From NCBI RefSeq assembly GCF_014649835.1, contig NZ_BMTU01000002.1:62001-126000 (forward strand): a stretch of DNA of 64,000 bases, written 5' to 3'. The notes below the pieces were generated by a model, which ran no database searches, was not told where the DNA came from, and was given only the letters and a program-made list of their open reading frames with translations. This document shows, one piece after another, positions 1-23,717 of this stretch; the first letter of the stretch is position 1; each line of letters begins with the position of its first letter. Position numbers and translations under genes: made by a program. Source of the stretch: Streptomyces pilosus. GTDB lineage: Bacteria; Actinomycetota; Actinomycetes; Streptomycetales; Streptomycetaceae.

Positions 1-1286
1 ACCACGGCGCCCGTCACCTCCTCCTCACGAGCCGACGCGGCCCGCAGGCCCCCGGCGCTGCCGAACTGGTCGCCGAGCTGACCGCCCAGGGCGCCCAGGT
101 CACGGTCGTGTCCTGCGACGTCACCGACCGGGAGGCGGTCGCCGGTCTCCTGGACCACGTCCCCGACGAGTATCCGCTGACCGCCGTCGTGCACGCCGCC
201 GGCGTCATGCCCGAGCCCACCGACCTGACGGCCATGACGGCGGAGACCTTCGCCGACATCAGCCGCGCCAAGACCGAGGGCGCCCGTCTCCTCGACGAGG
301 TCCTCGGTGACCGGCCGCTGGACGCCTTCGTCCTCTACTCCTCGGGTGCCGCCGTCTGGGGCAGCGCCGGGCAGGCCGCCTACGCCGCCGGCAACGCCCA
401 CCTGGACGCGCTCGCCCTCCGGCGCCGCGCCCGGGGACAGGCCGCCACCGCCCTCGCCTGGGGCCCCTGGAACGGCGGCATGGTCGACGCCGAGGCGGAG
501 GCCGCCCTGCGCCGCGCCGGAGTCCCCCCGATGGACCCGGCACCCGCGCTGGAGGTGCTCCACCAAGCCCTGGACGACGACGAGACCCATCTCGTCGTCG
601 GCGACTTCGACTGGCCCCGCTTTTCCGATGTCTACGCCTTCGACCGCGCCCGGCCGTTGCTGCGGGCGCTCCCCGACGCCCACGGCACCGGCACGGACCG
701 TACCGCGCGGCCGGGCCCGCGGGCGGGGGACGACGCCCCCCGGGAGCAGCTGACCGCCGACCGTCTGGCCGCACTGTCCGAAGCCGATCAGGAACGAACC
801 CTCGTCGACCTCGTCACCCGGCATGCCGCCCGGGTCCTCGGCTACGACCGCGACGAGGTCGAGCCGGGCCGGGCGTTCAAGGACATCGGGTTCGACTCCA
901 TGACCGCCGTCGACTACCGGCAACGCCTCTCCGCCGCGCTCGGACTCGACCTGCCGGCCACCCTGATCTTCGACCACGCCACCCCTACCGCCCTCGCCCG
1001 CCACCTGCGGTCCGAACTCCTCGGCACCGACGCGGATCCGCTCACCGCCGTCCTCGCCGACCTGGAACGCCTGGAAGCCGCGGCACCCGACCTCCCCCGG
1101 GAGGACGTCGACCGCAACCGGCTCGCCGCACGCCTGCAAGCCCTGGCCTCCCGCCTCACCGGCGGTACGGACACGACCGCCCCGACCGGAGCCGACGGGG
1201 ACGCCACCGACATCGCCAGCCGTCTCGAGGACGCCGGCGCCGACGACGTCCTCGCCTTCATCGACAAGGAACTCGGCGTCGGCTGA
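1..1286 (+). CDS. Type I modular PKS, 3' end only (KR-ACP-docking)
   Basis: The reading frame is open from the left edge (in frame from base 3), so the gene starts outside the window. What is visible is a ketoreductase domain (catalytic Tyr codon at 381 in the motif AAYAAGNAH, with SSG upstream), an ACP (phosphopantetheine Ser in GFDSM, codon at 897) and a C-terminal docking tail ending in FIDKELGVG. The KR has a Trp eight residues before the Tyr (VWGSAGQAAY) and no LDD motif, which is the A-type pattern predicting an L-hydroxyl. This differs from the other KRs here. The tail should dock with the N-terminal coiled coil of the next PKS (start 1433), so the two probably act in sequence. A strong hairpin follows the stop codon, so the next PKS gene has its own promoter. 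AT and any DH of this module lie off the window. Confidence 0.93.
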   Translation, partial: HGARHLLLTSRRGPQAPGAAELVAELTAQGAQVTVVSCDVTDREAVAGLLDHVPDEYPLTAVVHAAGVMPEPTDLTAMTAETFADISRAKTEGARLLDEVLGDRPLDAFVLYSSGAAVWGSAGQAAYAAGNAHLDALALRRRARGQAATALAWGPWNGGMVDAEAEAALRRAGVPPMDPAPALEVLHQALDDDETHLVVGDFDWPRFSDVYAFDRARPLLRALPDAHGTGTDRTARPGPRAGDDAPREQLTADRLAALSEADQERTLVDLVTRHAARVLGYDRDEVEPGRAFKDIGFDSMTAVDYRQRLSAALGLDLPATLIFDHATPTALARHLRSELLGTDADPLTAVLADLERLEAAAPDLPREDVDRNRLAARLQALASRLTGGTDTTAPTGADGDATDIASRLEDAGADDVLAFIDKELGVG

Positions 1287-1291
1287 CCGAA

Positions 1292-1318
1292 CCCCGCGCG
1301 AGCCCCGCCCGCGCGGGG
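1292..1318 (+). terminator. Hairpin after first PKS gene
   Basis: A perfect 9-bp GC stem, CCCCGCGCG paired with CGCGCGGGG, with a 9-base loop, starts five bases after the stop codon. An alternative stem AGCCCCGC/GCGGGGCT shares the same bases (1301-1320). There is no U-tract, as usual for actinobacterial terminators. Confidence 0.7.
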
Positions 1319-1321
1319 CTT

Positions 1322-1338
1322 CTAGGGGCGGCTAGGGG
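1322..1338 (+). promoter_or_regulatory. Paired CTAGGGG heptamers upstream of PKS gene
   Basis: Two copies of CTAGGGG start at 1322 and 1332, exactly 10 bp apart (CTAGGGGCGGCTAGGGGT), about 95 bp upstream of the chosen start at 1433. The same element with 9-10 bp spacing lies upstream of the large minus-strand PKS gene and of the type II thioesterase gene, so it is probably the binding site of a cluster-wide activator. SARP and LuxR/LAL regulators bind such repeats; which one acts here cannot be told. Confidence 0.5.
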
Positions 1339-1371
1339 TATGCGGCCCCGTCGGCGCACTGAATTCTTAGT

Positions 1372-1397
1372 CATTGATCATTCATAAGCATTGATCA
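1372..1397 (+). repeat. Direct repeat CATTGATCA (2 copies)
   Basis: CATTGATCA occurs at 1372-1380 and 1389-1397, a 17-bp period, in an unusually AT-rich promoter stretch just before the PKS start. It may be a second regulator site or part of the core promoter; function unknown. Confidence 0.4.
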
Positions 1398-1432
1398 CGG
1401 ATCGTCATTATTTGCGCAGTGGGGTGACCTTG

Positions 1433-4400
1433 GTGCAGGACGAGAAGAAGGTTCTCGACTACCTCAAGAAGGTGAGCGCAGAGCTGCATCAGACGCGTCA
1501 GCGACTGCGGCAGAGCGAGGACCGACACCAGGAGCCCATCGCCATCATCGCGATGAGCTGCCGCTATCCCGGCGGGGTGCGCTCACCGGAGGACCTGTGG
1601 CGGCTCGTCGCCGAGGGCCGCGACGCCATCGGCCCGTTCCCCGACGACCGCGGCTGGAACCTGGACGCCCTGCTCCACCCGGAGCAGGACCGACCCGGCA
1701 CCTCGTACGTCCGTGAAGGCGGCTTCGTCGACGACATCGCGGGCTTCGACCCGGGCTTCTTCGGCATCAGCCCCCGTGAGGCGCTGGCCATGGACCCGCA
1801 GCAGCGGCTGGTCCTCGAGGTGGCCTGGGAGGCGTTCGAACGCGCCGGGATCGACCCCCACGCACTGCGCGGCGCCCCCGTCGGCGTCTTCACCGGATCG
1901 GGCGGCCACGACTACGGCGAACTCGTCGCCACCCGGCCCGAAGTGGCCGAGGCCTACATGATGACCGGCAGTTCCGGCTCCGTCATCACCGGGCGGGTCG
2001 CCTACACCCTCGGCCTGGAAGGGCCGGCGGTGACCGTGGACACGGCCTGCTCCTCGTCCCTCGTGGCCATGCACCTCGCCTGCCACGCCCTGCGCCGGCA
2101 GGAGTGCTCACTCGCTCTGGCGGGCGGTGTCGCGCTGCTCGTCAAGCCCGAACCGTTCGTCGCGTTCAGCAGGCAGGGCGGCCTGGCCGCCGACGGGCGC
2201 TGCAAGCCGTTCTCCGACAGCGCCGACGGCACCGGCTGGTCCGAGGGTGTCGGCATGCTGATGCTGGAACGGCTCTCCGACGCGCAGCGCAACGGACACC
2301 GGGTGCTCGCCGTCATCCGCGGCTCGGCCGTCAACCAGGACGGTGCCTCCAACGGCCTCACCGCCCCCAACGGCCCCGCCCAGCGTGACGTCATCCGGCA
2401 GGCCCTGGTCGACGCCCGTCTCACGACCGGCGACATCGACGTGGTCGAAGGCCACGGCACCGGGACGACACTCGGGGATCCGATCGAGGCCCAGGCCGTC
2501 ATCGCCACCTACGGACAGGGGCGCCCGGCGGACCGGCCGTTGTGGCTGGGGTCCCTGAAGTCCAACCTGGGCCACACCCAGGCCGCGGCCGGCGTCGCGG
2601 GCGTGATCAAGATGGTCATGGCGATGCGGCACGAGGTGCTGCCCCGGACCCTGCACGTCACCGAGCCGAGCACGCACGTGGACTGGTCGGCGGGCGCGGT
2701 CGAGCTGCTGACCGAGGCCCGCCCCTGGAAGACCGACGGCCGGTCGCGTCGCGCCGGCGTCTCCTCCTTCGGCGCCAGCGGCACCAACGCACACCTGATC
2801 ATCGAAGAGGCACCGGCACCGCAGACCGAACCGGAGGCGACGGCAGAGGGGACCGGGGCGGACCTCCTGCCGCCGTTCCTAATCTCCGGCAAGGGCCCGG
2901 CAGCCCTGCGCGACCAGGCCCGTGCCCTGTCCTCCCTCCTGGCCGAGCAGCCGGACCTCCACATCACCGACCTCTCCTACGCCCTCGCCACCACGCGCGC
3001 CTCCTTCGAGCACCGCGCGGCCCTCGTCGCCGCCGACCGCGAGGGGCTGGCCCGGTCGCTCGACGCCCTCGCCGCAGGCGAAACCGCCCCCGGCCTCCTC
3101 ACGGACACCCTGCGGACCGGCAAGTCGGCCGTGCTGTTCTCCGGGCAGGGCAGCCAGCGCGCCGGTATGGGCCGGGAGTTGTACGAGGCGTTCCCGGTCT
3201 TCGCGCGGGCGTTGGACGAGGTGGTCGATGCGCTGGGGTTGCCGTTGCGTGAGGTGATGTGGGAGGGGAGTGAGCTGGACCGCACCGGCTTCACCCAGCC
3301 GGCTCTCTTCGCCTACGAGGTCGCCTTGTTCCGGCTGTTGGAGTCGTGGGGTGTGCGCCCGGACCTGGTGGCGGGTCACTCCATCGGTGAGCTGGCCGCC
3401 GCGCATGTCGCGGGTGTGCTGTCGCTGGAGGACGCGGCGACGCTGGTGGCCGCCCGGGCGCGGCTGATGGACGCGCTGCCGGAGGGTGGCGCGATGATCG
3501 CCGTGCAGGCCACGGAAGACGACGTACGCGCACGTCTGGTCGACGGTGTGGCCATCGCCGCCGTCAACGGTCCGCGCTCCGTGGTGATTTCCGGTGACGA
3601 GAAGGCTGTCACGGAGGTGGCCGCTCACTTCGAGCGGACGACGCGGTTGAAGGTGTCGCATGCCTTCCATTCGCCGCTGATGGAGCCGATGCTGGCGGAG
3701 TTCGGCAAGATCGCCGGTCAACTCAGCTACCACCCGCAGACGTTGCCCGTGGTGTCGAACGTGACCGGACGCCTCGCCGAGCCGGGAGAGCTTCAGGACC
3801 CCGCGTACTGGGTCCGCCACGTCCGTGAGACGGTCCGCTACCACGACGGCATCCAGACCCTGGAGGCCGAGGGCGTCCGCACCTTCGTGGAGGTGGGCCC
3901 CCAGGCCGTCCTCGCCGGCCTCGGCTGCGGCGAGGACGCGCTGTTCGTCGCCGCTCAACGGCGTGACCACCCCGAAACCCGGCAACTCCTCACCGCTCTC
4001 GGCATACTGCACATCCGAGGTGTGGCGGTCGACTGGGAGGCGTTCTTCGCCGGGCGCGGCGCCCGCATCGTCGACCTGCCCACCTACGCCTTCCAGCGCA
4101 AGCGCTACTGGGTGAACCCACCCGTCCGCACCGGCGACCCGGCGTCCATCGGCCAGCGGACCATCGAGCACCCCTTGCTCAGTGCCGTCGTTCCCCTCGC
4201 CGACTCGGACGGCATCGTTCTCACGGGGCGTCTCTCCCTCCGCACGCACCCCTGGCTGGCCGACCACGCCGTCATGGGTACGGTGCTGCTGCCCGGCACC
4301 GGATTCGTCGAACTGGCCGTACGTGCCGGGGACGAGGTGGGTTGCCCGGTCATCGAGGAACTGACCATCGAGGCCCCGCTCGTCTTCGCGCAGCGGACCG

Positions 4401-7400
4401 GCATCATGCTCCAGGTCCTGGTGGGCCCGCCGGACGGCTCGGGAGCCCGTTCCGTGGCCGTCTACTCCCGTGACGAGGAGGCTGAGGCCGGCGGCCCGTG
4501 GCTGCGTCACGCCGCGGGCGTCCTGACCGCCGCGGAGACCTCCTCCGGCCGTGACGAAGACCTGGCGAACTGGCCCCCGCAGAACGCCTCGCCCCTCGCC
4601 GTCGAAGGACTGTACGAGCGGTTGGTGGAACAGGGCTTCGCCTACGGGCCCGTCTTCCAGGGGCTGCGGGCCGCCTGGCGGCGGGGCCAGGACCTCTTCG
4701 CCGAGATCGTCCTGCCCACCGACTCGGTCTCCGACGCCGCGAGCTTCGGTGTGCACCCCGCGCTCCTCGACGCGGCCCTGCAGACGCGCTTCCTCGACGA
4801 CGGCGGACCGGACGGCAAGGGAATGGGGGAGACCTCCATCCCGTTCGCCTGGAGCCGGGTGACCCTGCACACCGCCGGGGCCACCGCCGTCCGCGTCCGG
4901 GTCTCCCCGCACGGCGCGGGCCTGCGGATGACGGTCGCCGACCCGTCCGGCGTCCCCGTGGTCACCGTGGAGTCGCTGATCGCGCGGCCCGTTTCCGCGG
5001 AGCAGCTCCAGGCCTTCCGAGGCAGCGGGGAATCCCTCTATCGCGTCGGCTGGGTCCCCGCACCGCAGGGCGCGGACGCGACCGACGCGACCGACGACTT
5101 CACCGTGCTGCACCTGCCCCTCCCCGAGCCGGACGCACAGCCACCCGCCCACGTCCGTGCGGCGACCCATCACGTCCTGGCCGCCCTCCAGCAAGGGCAG
5201 GGGCCCGGCCGCCTCGTGGTGGTCACCCGGGGCGCGGTCGACGTGCCCGGCGCACCGCAGGACGACACCGAGCACACTGCGGCGGCGAAGCTGGCGGGGG
5301 CGGCCGTCCGAGGGCTGGTGCGTTCCGCGCAGGCCGAGACCCCCGGCCGCTTCGTTCTGGTCGACCTCGACGAGCACCCGGCCTCGGAGGCCGCTCTGGC
5401 CGCCGCGGTGGCCACCGGCGAACCCGAGGTGGCGATCCGGGCGGGATCCATGAGCGTGCCCAGGCTCGAAACGCTGCCCGCCCCGACCGAACAGGACGGT
5501 GCCCGAACCGCCTCCCCCTGGGGCCCCGCCGGTACGGTGCTCATCACCGGAGGCACCGGAGGGCTGGGGTCGCTGGTGGCCCGCCATCTGGTCACCGAAC
5601 ACGGCGTCCGGCACCTGCTGTTGACCAGCCGGAGCGGAATGGCCGCGGACGGCGCAGCGGACCTGGTGGCGGAACTGTCCCGATCGGGCGCCCAGGTGCG
5701 GGTCGAGGCGTGCGACGTCGCCGACCGGGACGCGCTCGCCGAACTGCTGGCCGGCATCGACCCGGACCACCCCCTCACCGCCGTCGTGCACACCGCGGGC
5801 GTCGCCGACAACGGCGTCATCGGAGCACTGACACCCGGCCAACTCGACTACGTGCTCGGCCCGAAGGCCGACGCGGCCTGGCACCTGCACGAACTGACCC
5901 GCGACCTGCCGCTGTCCGCGTTCGTCCTGTTCTCCTCGTCCTCGTGCATCGTGGACGGCCCCGGCCAGGGCAACTACGCCGCGGCCAACCTCTTCCTCAA
6001 CGCCCTCGCCGAACACCGCGCCGCCGAGGGACTGCCCGCGCACTCCATCGCCTGGGGCCTGTGGGGCGGCGACCAGGGCATGATCCAGCGGCTCAAGCGT
6101 GCCGACGTCCTCCGCGTCAACCGCTGGGGGGTGATCGAGCTCGCCGTCGACGAGGGACTCCGTCTGTTCGACGCCGCCCTCGCCACCGACACACCGACTC
6201 CGATCGCGTTCCACCTCGACACCAAGGCCGTCCAGCACCGTGCCGACGGCATCCCGGCCATGTTCCGCGGCCTGGTCAGTGCCACTCCCGCGCGGCGCTC
6301 GGTTTCCTCCCGCCCCTCCGCCTCGGCCGACGCCACCTCCGGCGACACCGCGCTCGCCCAGCGACTGGCCGGCCTGCCCGAGACGGAACGTGAGCGCGCC
6401 GTACTGCACCTCGTGCGGGCGGAGGTCGCCGCAGTCCTCGGCCACGAGTCCGCCGAGACGATCGAGCCGGAGCGCGCCTTCCAGGAGCTGGGCTTCGACT
6501 CCCTCACCGCCGTGGAGCTGCGCAACCGCCTCCAGACCACGACCGGCCTGCGCATCCCGGCCACCGTGGTCTTCGACTATCCCAGTTCCCGGGTCCTGGC
6601 GGACTTCCTGTTCGCGGAGGTGTCGGGCACCGACATCGACGCGGCCCACACGTCGTCGACCGTGACCGTGGGTGCCGCCGCCGACGAACCCGTCGCCATC
6701 GTCGGCATGTCCTGCCGCTACCCCGGCGGCGTCACCGACGTGGAAGGGCTCTGGCAGCTGGTCGTCGACGGGGTCGACGGCGTCACCGCCGACCCGCCGA
6801 CCGACCGAGGCTGGGACCTCGGGCGGCTCTACGACCCCGAGCTGAGCCGTCCCGAGACGACCTACGTGCTGGACGGCGGATTCCTCTACGACGCCGCCGA
6901 CTTCGACCCCGACTTCTTCGGCATCAGCCCCCGCGAGGCCCACCGGCTCGACCCGCAGCTGCGCGTCCTCCTGGAAGCGTCCTGGGAAGCGTTCGAACGG
7001 GCCGGCATCGCACCGAGCACCCTCAAGGGCAGCCCCACCGGCGTGTACGCCGGCCTCATGCACCACGACTACGTCACCAGCGCCATCCAGGGCAGCACCA
7101 TCTCGGGCCGGGTCTCCTACACCCTCGGCCTGGAAGGCCCCTCGGTCACCGTCGACACGGCCTGCTCCTCCTCCCTGGTGGCCCTGCACTTCGCCGCCCA
7201 GGCACTGCGCCAGGGCGAATGCTCGCTGGCCCTGGCCGGAGGAGTCTCCGTGATGGCCACACCGGACATGTTCACCGAGTTCAGCCGCCAGGGCGCGCTG
7301 TCCCGGGACGGCCGCTGCAAGGCGTTCTCGGCCGCCGCCGACGGCACCAGCTGGGGTGAGGGCGTCGGTGTCCTCGTCCTGGAACGGCTCTCCGACGCAC

Positions 7401-10400
7401 GACGCAACGGGCACCGGGTGCTCGCCGTCATCCGTGGCTCCGCGGTGAACCAGGACGGTGCCTCCAACGGCTTCACCGCGCCCAACGGACCCTCGCAGCA
7501 GCGCGTCATCCGCAAGGCCCTCGGCACCGCCGGTCTCGGCTCGGCGGACATCGACGTGGTGGAGGCCCACGGCACCGGCACCTCCCTCGGAGACCCGATC
7601 GAGGCACAGGCACTGCTGGCCACCTACGGCCAGGGACGCCCCGAGGGACGACCCCTCTGGCTGGGCTCGCTCAAGTCCAACCTCGGCCACACCCAGGCCG
7701 CGTCCGGTGTCGCCAGCGTCATCAAGATGGTGATGGCGATGCGGCACGGGGTGCTGCCGAAGACCTTGCACGTGGAGGAGCCGTCTCCGCACGTGGACTG
7801 GTCGGCGGGAGCGGTGGAGCTCCTGACCGAGGCCCGGCCGTGGGAGAGCGACGGCCGTCCGCGCCGGGCGGGCGTGTCGTCCTTCGGCCTGAGCGGGACC
7901 AACGCGCACGTGATCCTGGAGGAAGCGCCGCTTCACGACGAGCCGGAGAAGGACGAACAGCCTCTCGTAGCGCTTCCGGCGGTGCCGTGGGCGGTGTCCG
8001 GGCGCGGTGAGGCGGCGTTGCGGGCGCAGGCGGAGCGGCTGGCCGCGTTCGTGTCCGGTCGGGGTGATCTGGCACCGGCGGATGTGGCGTTCTCGCTGGC
8101 CACGACCAGGTCGGTGTTCGAGCACCGGGCTGTGGTGGTGGGCCGCGACTCCGACGAACTGCTGCGCGGGCTGGCCGAGGTGGCCTCCGGTGAGCGGGTC
8201 GGTGGAACGCCGGTGCAGGGCAAGACGGCGTTCGTGTTCTCCGGTCAGGGCAGCCAGCGTGCCGGTATGGGCCAGGAGCTGTACGAGGCGTTCCCTGTCT
8301 TCGCGGGAGCGTTGGACGAGGTGGTCGATGCGCTGGGGTTGCCGTTGCGTGAGGTGATGTGGGAGGGGGGTGAGTTGGACCGCACCGGGTTCACTCAGCC
8401 GGCTCTCTTCGCCTACGAGGTCGCCTTGTTCCGGCTGTTGGAGTCGTGGGGTGTGCGCCCTGGGTTGGTGGCGGGTCACTCCATCGGTGAGCTGGCGGCC
8501 GCGCATGTCGCGGGTGTGCTTTCGCTGGAGGACGCGGCGACGCTGGTGGCTGCCCGGGCGCGGCTGATGGACGCGCTGCCGGAGGGCGGCGCGATGATCG
8601 CCGTGCAGGCCACGGAAGACGACGTACGCGCACGCCTCGTCGACGGTGTGGCCATCGCGGCCGTGAACGGCGCGCGGTCCGTGGTGATTTCCGGTGACGA
8701 GGCGGCTGTCATGGAGGTGGCCGCTCACTTCGAGCGCACGACCCGGTTGAAGGTGTCGCATGCCTTCCACTCGCCGCTGATGGAGCCGATGCTGGCGGAG
8801 TTCGGCAAGATCGCCGCCACGCTCACCTACCACGAAGCGAGCCTGCCCGTGGTGTCGAACGTGACCGGACGCCTCGCCGAGCCGGGAGAGCTTCAGGACC
8901 CCGCGTACTGGGTCCGCCACGTCCGTGAGACGGTCCGCTACCACGACGGCATCCAGACCCTGGAGGCCGAGGGCGTCCGCACGTTCGTGGAGGTCGGCCC
9001 CCAGGCCGTCCTCGCCGGCCTCGGCTGCGGCGAGGACGCGCTGTTCGTCGCCGCTCAACGGCGTGACCACCCCGAAACCCGGCAACTCCTCACCGCACTC
9101 GGCATACTGCACACCCGTGGCGCCACGGTCGACTGGGAGGCGTTCTTCGCCGGGCGCGGCGCCCGCACCGTGGACCTGCCCACCTACGCCTTCCAGCGTC
9201 AGCGGTACTGGCTTGGTTCCGGTGCTGCTGGTGGTGGTGCGGATGTGGAGATGGCCGGCCTGGAGGTGGCCGGGCATCCGTTGCTCGGTGCGGTGGTGGA
9301 TCTGCCGGTCTCTGGCGGGGTGGTGCTCACGGGACGACTGTCGCGCGAGGCGCAGCCGTGGCTGGCCGACCACGCGGTCCTGGGGGCGGTGTTGCTGCCG
9401 GGTACGGCCTTCGTGGAGTTGGCGGTGCGGGCCGGTGACGAGGTGGGTTGCGGCCTGGTGGAGGACTTGACGCTGCACGCTCCGCTTGTGGTGCCGGAGC
9501 GCGGCGGGGTCGCTCTCCAGGTGACCGTCGAGGGCGTGGACGGCGGCGGCGGTCGCCCGGTGCGGATCCACTCCCGGGTCGAGGGAGCGGATCAGGACGG
9601 TGAGTGGACGCTGCACGCCGAAGGCACGCTCGCCGTCGACACCCACCGGCCCGAACCGACCGGCATGGAGGTCTGGCCGCCAGAAGGCGCCACGCCCCTC
9701 CCACTCGACGGCTTCTACGAACAACTCGCCGAACACGGTTTCGCCTACGGTCCGGTCTTCCAGGCGGTCCGCGCGGTGTGGCGGCGCGGCGACGACCTCT
9801 TCGGCGAGGTGGCCCTCCCGGAGCAGGGTGCCGGCGACGCGGGAGAGTTCGGGGTGCATCCGGCCCTGCTGGACGCCACCCTGCACACCAAGTTCTTCCT
9901 CACGGGCGACGGCGCCGACCCGGGCTCCGTCGGGACGTCGATCCCCTTCGCCTGGAGCGGCGTCCGGTTGCACGCCGCCGGTGCCTCCCTCCTGCGGGTC
10001 AAGGTCACTCCCGGGCCGCCCGACGCCGGCGCCGTACGGATCGTCGCCGCCGACGGTGCGGGGGCCCCCGTCCTGACCGTGGACACGTTGGTCACGCGCA
10101 CGGTGACGCCCGACAAGCTCGCTTCCGGAGAAGGCCGCGTGCCGGCCGCTGTTCACCCCTCCCTCTTCCGAGTCGCCTGGACGTCGGTGGCGGACGGTGG
10201 GGCGGGAGACGAGCCGACCGGGCCCGTGGACCTCCATGAGGTGGTCACCGACACCGCCGCCCCGGTACCGGACCGGGTGCGCTCGGCTACGCACGCCGTC
10301 CTCGCCGCCCTCCAGGCGCGTGCGACGGACGACGAGGAAGAGGGAGAGACGACGCCTCTGGTGGTGATCACCACGGGTGCCGTCTCGGTCGGCGGGGATG

Positions 10401-12022
10401 ACCCAGTCACCGACCTCGCCGGTGCCGCGGTCTGGGGCATGGTGCGCTCGGCCCAGGCGGAGAATCCCGGCCGATTCGTACTGGCCGACCTGGACGGCGA
10501 CCCGGCCTCCAGGGCCGCACTGGCCGCCGCCGTCGCCGGCGGTGAGCCCCAACTGGCCATCCGTGCCGGGCGTGTCCACGTTCCGAGGCTGGTCCGGGTG
10601 ACGACCGAGGAGGCCCGACCGGCACGTCCCGGAGCGGGCGAACCGTGGTCGGTCGGGTCGGGGACCGTGCTCGTCACCGGTGGCACCGGGGGACTGGGCT
10701 CGGTCACCGCACGGCACCTCGTCGCCGAGCACGGTGTCCGGCACCTGCTGCTGGTCAGCCGGAGCGGCATGGCCGCGGAAGGCGCCGCCGACGTGGTGGC
10801 GGAACTGACCGGGGCCGGCGCCGAAGTCCGGGTCGCGGCCTGCGACGTCGGCGACCGGGTGGCACTCGCGGAACTGATCGCCGGTATCGATCCCGACCAC
10901 CCGCTCACCGCCGTCGTGCACACCGCGGGCGTCGCCGCCAACGGCGTCATCGGTGCGCTCACCCCGGAACAGGTCGACTATGTCCTCGGGCCCAAGGTGG
11001 ACGCTGCCTGGCACCTGCACGAGCTGACCCGCGACCTGCCGCTGACCGCGTTCGTCCTCTACTCCTCGTCGTCCAGCGTCGTGGACGGCCCGGGCCAGGG
11101 GAATTACGCGGCCGCCAACCAGTTCCTCAGCGCACTCGCCGAGCACCGCGCCGGCTCCGGCCTGCCCGCCCACGCCCTGGCATGGGGACTGTGGGACGAA
11201 CGACGCGGCATGATCCAGGGGCTGACCGCCACGGACGTCGAGCGCACCCGGAGGTGGGGCATGACCGAACTGACCCCCGCCGACGGGCTCGAACTCCTCG
11301 ACCTCGCCACCGCCACCGGACTGCCCGCCCTGGTGCCGGTGCACCTGGACCCCGTGGTGATCCGCGACCGGGTCGGCGGCGTGCCGCCCATGCTGCGGGA
11401 GGTCGCCGCGACGGCACCGGGCCGCCGGACCCCCGTCCGTACGCGGGCCGGCGATGCCGCGCCGCGCGGCGCCGGCCCGGACCTGGCCGAACGCCTGGCC
11501 GGTCTCACCGACCTCGAACGCCGCCGTACCGTTCTCGACCTCGTGCGCACCCACACGGCCGCGGTCCTCGGCCACAGCTCCGCCGAAGCGGTCGACCCGG
11601 ACCGCGCGTTCCAGGAGATGGGCTTCGACTCCCTCGGCGGCGTGGAACTCCGCAACCGCCTCAAGGCCGCCACCGGCCTCCAGGTCCGGGCCACCGCCGT
11701 GTTCGACCACCCCACCTCCCGCGCCCTCGCGGACTCCCTGCTCGCCGAACTCGCTCCCGCCGACGACGGAACCGACGCCGCCACCGAGGAACACGTCCGC
11801 CAGGCACTGCGGAACATCCCGCTCAAGCGGCTGCGCGACACCGGCCTGCTCGACACGTTGCTGGAACTCGCGGGAGTCGGCCTGCCCGACTCCGCCGCCG
11901 GACTCGAGGGAGAAGAGGACGACTCCCTCGACGACATCGACGCCCTCGACACCGAGAGCCTGATCAGCATGGCGCTGGACGGTTCGGCGGCCGGATCCGG
12001 CGACGACAGCCAGGAGGCATGA
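1433..12022 (+). CDS. Type I modular PKS, two modules (KS-AT-DH-KR-ACP x2)
   Basis: A 3,529-residue modular PKS. GTG at 1433 is chosen because GGGGTGA sits six bases upstream and the protein then opens directly with the docking coiled coil ([18 protein letters not shown]); an upstream TTG at 1391 would add 14 residues without a clear RBS. Module 1: KS (about 34-458, Cys206), AT (FSGQGSQ 569, Ser650, HAFH 743), DH (His945 in HxxxGxxxxP, Asp1113), KR (GGTGGLG about 1373, Tyr1515), ACP (Ser1690). Module 2: KS Cys1911, AT Ser2350 and HAFH 2443, DH His2647 and Asp2814, KR about 3083 and Tyr3225, ACP Ser3400. Both ATs read as malonyl-specific. Both modules should add two carbons and leave a double bond. 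Neither KR has the B-type LDD (ADN and AAN instead) nor the A-type Trp. The tail ([14 protein letters not shown]) is a typical C-terminal docking element facing the next gene, two bases downstream. Confidence 0.95.
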   Translation: MQDEKKVLDYLKKVSAELHQTRQRLRQSEDRHQEPIAIIAMSCRYPGGVRSPEDLWRLVAEGRDAIGPFPDDRGWNLDALLHPEQDRPGTSYVREGGFVDDIAGFDPGFFGISPREALAMDPQQRLVLEVAWEAFERAGIDPHALRGAPVGVFTGSGGHDYGELVATRPEVAEAYMMTGSSGSVITGRVAYTLGLEGPAVTVDTACSSSLVAMHLACHALRRQECSLALAGGVALLVKPEPFVAFSRQGGLAADGRCKPFSDSADGTGWSEGVGMLMLERLSDAQRNGHRVLAVIRGSAVNQDGASNGLTAPNGPAQRDVIRQALVDARLTTGDIDVVEGHGTGTTLGDPIEAQAVIATYGQGRPADRPLWLGSLKSNLGHTQAAAGVAGVIKMVMAMRHEVLPRTLHVTEPSTHVDWSAGAVELLTEARPWKTDGRSRRAGVSSFGASGTNAHLIIEEAPAPQTEPEATAEGTGADLLPPFLISGKGPAALRDQARALSSLLAEQPDLHITDLSYALATTRASFEHRAALVAADREGLARSLDALAAGETAPGLLTDTLRTGKSAVLFSGQGSQRAGMGRELYEAFPVFARALDEVVDALGLPLREVMWEGSELDRTGFTQPALFAYEVALFRLLESWGVRPDLVAGHSIGELAAAHVAGVLSLEDAATLVAARARLMDALPEGGAMIAVQATEDDVRARLVDGVAIAAVNGPRSVVISGDEKAVTEVAAHFERTTRLKVSHAFHSPLMEPMLAEFGKIAGQLSYHPQTLPVVSNVTGRLAEPGELQDPAYWVRHVRETVRYHDGIQTLEAEGVRTFVEVGPQAVLAGLGCGEDALFVAAQRRDHPETRQLLTALGILHIRGVAVDWEAFFAGRGARIVDLPTYAFQRKRYWVNPPVRTGDPASIGQRTIEHPLLSAVVPLADSDGIVLTGRLSLRTHPWLADHAVMGTVLLPGTGFVELAVRAGDEVGCPVIEELTIEAPLVFAQRTGIMLQVLVGPPDGSGARSVAVYSRDEEAEAGGPWLRHAAGVLTAAETSSGRDEDLANWPPQNASPLAVEGLYERLVEQGFAYGPVFQGLRAAWRRGQDLFAEIVLPTDSVSDAASFGVHPALLDAALQTRFLDDGGPDGKGMGETSIPFAWSRVTLHTAGATAVRVRVSPHGAGLRMTVADPSGVPVVTVESLIARPVSAEQLQAFRGSGESLYRVGWVPAPQGADATDATDDFTVLHLPLPEPDAQPPAHVRAATHHVLAALQQGQGPGRLVVVTRGAVDVPGAPQDDTEHTAAAKLAGAAVRGLVRSAQAETPGRFVLVDLDEHPASEAALAAAVATGEPEVAIRAGSMSVPRLETLPAPTEQDGARTASPWGPAGTVLITGGTGGLGSLVARHLVTEHGVRHLLLTSRSGMAADGAADLVAELSRSGAQVRVEACDVADRDALAELLAGIDPDHPLTAVVHTAGVADNGVIGALTPGQLDYVLGPKADAAWHLHELTRDLPLSAFVLFSSSSCIVDGPGQGNYAAANLFLNALAEHRAAEGLPAHSIAWGLWGGDQGMIQRLKRADVLRVNRWGVIELAVDEGLRLFDAALATDTPTPIAFHLDTKAVQHRADGIPAMFRGLVSATPARRSVSSRPSASADATSGDTALAQRLAGLPETERERAVLHLVRAEVAAVLGHESAETIEPERAFQELGFDSLTAVELRNRLQTTTGLRIPATVVFDYPSSRVLADFLFAEVSGTDIDAAHTSSTVTVGAAADEPVAIVGMSCRYPGGVTDVEGLWQLVVDGVDGVTADPPTDRGWDLGRLYDPELSRPETTYVLDGGFLYDAADFDPDFFGISPREAHRLDPQLRVLLEASWEAFERAGIAPSTLKGSPTGVYAGLMHHDYVTSAIQGSTISGRVSYTLGLEGPSVTVDTACSSSLVALHFAAQALRQGECSLALAGGVSVMATPDMFTEFSRQGALSRDGRCKAFSAAADGTSWGEGVGVLVLERLSDARRNGHRVLAVIRGSAVNQDGASNGFTAPNGPSQQRVIRKALGTAGLGSADIDVVEAHGTGTSLGDPIEAQALLATYGQGRPEGRPLWLGSLKSNLGHTQAASGVASVIKMVMAMRHGVLPKTLHVEEPSPHVDWSAGAVELLTEARPWESDGRPRRAGVSSFGLSGTNAHVILEEAPLHDEPEKDEQPLVALPAVPWAVSGRGEAALRAQAERLAAFVSGRGDLAPADVAFSLATTRSVFEHRAVVVGRDSDELLRGLAEVASGERVGGTPVQGKTAFVFSGQGSQRAGMGQELYEAFPVFAGALDEVVDALGLPLREVMWEGGELDRTGFTQPALFAYEVALFRLLESWGVRPGLVAGHSIGELAAAHVAGVLSLEDAATLVAARARLMDALPEGGAMIAVQATEDDVRARLVDGVAIAAVNGARSVVISGDEAAVMEVAAHFERTTRLKVSHAFHSPLMEPMLAEFGKIAATLTYHEASLPVVSNVTGRLAEPGELQDPAYWVRHVRETVRYHDGIQTLEAEGVRTFVEVGPQAVLAGLGCGEDALFVAAQRRDHPETRQLLTALGILHTRGATVDWEAFFAGRGARTVDLPTYAFQRQRYWLGSGAAGGGADVEMAGLEVAGHPLLGAVVDLPVSGGVVLTGRLSREAQPWLADHAVLGAVLLPGTAFVELAVRAGDEVGCGLVEDLTLHAPLVVPERGGVALQVTVEGVDGGGGRPVRIHSRVEGADQDGEWTLHAEGTLAVDTHRPEPTGMEVWPPEGATPLPLDGFYEQLAEHGFAYGPVFQAVRAVWRRGDDLFGEVALPEQGAGDAGEFGVHPALLDATLHTKFFLTGDGADPGSVGTSIPFAWSGVRLHAAGASLLRVKVTPGPPDAGAVRIVAADGAGAPVLTVDTLVTRTVTPDKLASGEGRVPAAVHPSLFRVAWTSVADGGAGDEPTGPVDLHEVVTDTAAPVPDRVRSATHAVLAALQARATDDEEEGETTPLVVITTGAVSVGGDDPVTDLAGAAVWGMVRSAQAENPGRFVLADLDGDPASRAALAAAVAGGEPQLAIRAGRVHVPRLVRVTTEEARPARPGAGEPWSVGSGTVLVTGGTGGLGSVTARHLVAEHGVRHLLLVSRSGMAAEGAADVVAELTGAGAEVRVAACDVGDRVALAELIAGIDPDHPLTAVVHTAGVAANGVIGALTPEQVDYVLGPKVDAAWHLHELTRDLPLTAFVLYSSSSSVVDGPGQGNYAAANQFLSALAEHRAGSGLPAHALAWGLWDERRGMIQGLTATDVERTRRWGMTELTPADGLELLDLATATGLPALVPVHLDPVVIRDRVGGVPPMLREVAATAPGRRTPVRTRAGDAAPRGAGPDLAERLAGLTDLERRRTVLDLVRTHTAAVLGHSSAEAVDPDRAFQEMGFDSLGGVELRNRLKAATGLQVRATAVFDHPTSRALADSLLAELAPADDGTDAATEEHVRQALRNIPLKRLRDTGLLDTLLELAGVGLPDSAAGLEGEEDDSLDDIDALDTESLISMALDGSAAGSGDDSQEA

Positions 12023-12023
12023 C

Positions 12024-23366
<11,343 letters not shown>

Positions 23367-23376
23367 CCTCGGTCGG

Positions 23377-23432
23377 CGCCGACGACAAGGCGGCGACGAC
23401 AAGACGGCGACGACAAGACGGCGACGACAGGG
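23377..23432. repeat. 14-bp tandem repeat, four copies
   Basis: Four consecutive 14-bp units of the form CGGCGACGACAAGA start at 23377, 23391, 23405 and 23419. The middle two are identical; the first and last differ at a few bases. The array runs into the left arm of the following hairpin, so the hairpin may have arisen from a repeat unit. Confidence 0.7.
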
Positions 23433-23474
23433 ACGGGCCGGGCTCATGGAGCCCGGCCCGTCCCTGTCGTCGCC
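23420..23474. terminator. 26-bp perfect hairpin, bidirectional terminator
   Basis: The arms 23420-23445 and 23449-23474 are perfect inverted complements with a 3-base loop (ATG). It lies 54 bp after the plus-strand PKS stop codon and between two convergent giant genes, so it should stop transcription from both sides. Confidence 0.75.
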
Positions 23475-23638
23475 CTGTCGTGCCACGTCTGAGCCTTCGA
23501 CCGCCGGCGGAGGCGGTGAGACCGTGCAGCCGCGAGGGCGTCCCGCGGGCCGCACGCCGATGCCATGGCCTGTAGCCCGGCAGGGCGGGGCCGACGGACA
23601 GCACCTCCGACACGACCTGGCCGGCCGGCGCCCGCACG

Positions 23639-23685
23639 CCGGTCGGCCCGCCACCGCTTCTCACACGCGGTGACGGGCCGACCGG
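23639..23685 (-). terminator. Hairpin downstream of the large minus-strand PKS gene
   Basis: A 19-bp stem (arms 23639-23657 and 23667-23685, one G-U type mismatch) with a 9-base loop lies 30 bp beyond the stop codon of the minus-strand PKS gene. Its inverted arms are built from CCGGTCGGCCCG and its complement. Confidence 0.65.
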
Positions 23686-23717
23686 TTCGGGTGTCGCTCA
23701 GGTTCGGGTGTCGCTCA
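23684..23717. repeat. 17-bp perfect tandem duplication at PKS stop codon
   Basis: GGTTCGGGTGTCGCTCA occurs twice back to back (23684-23700, 23701-23717). The right copy contains the stop codon of the minus-strand PKS gene, so the left copy is a recent-looking duplicate of the gene's last bases. Confidence 0.7.

Larger units (their letters stand above)
23367..23714. other. Intergenic region between convergent PKS genes
   Basis: About 350 bp separate the two converging PKS stop codons. It holds a four-copy 14-bp tandem repeat, a 26-bp perfect hairpin, a second hairpin near the minus-strand gene and a 17-bp perfect duplication spanning the minus-strand stop codon. No coding potential was recognised; the short open frames are GC-bias artefacts. 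Confidence 0.6.

Noticed and set aside
23377..23432. Possible CRISPR-like array
   Set aside because: Units are 14 bp and directly abutting, without spacers or cas genes; simple tandem repeat.
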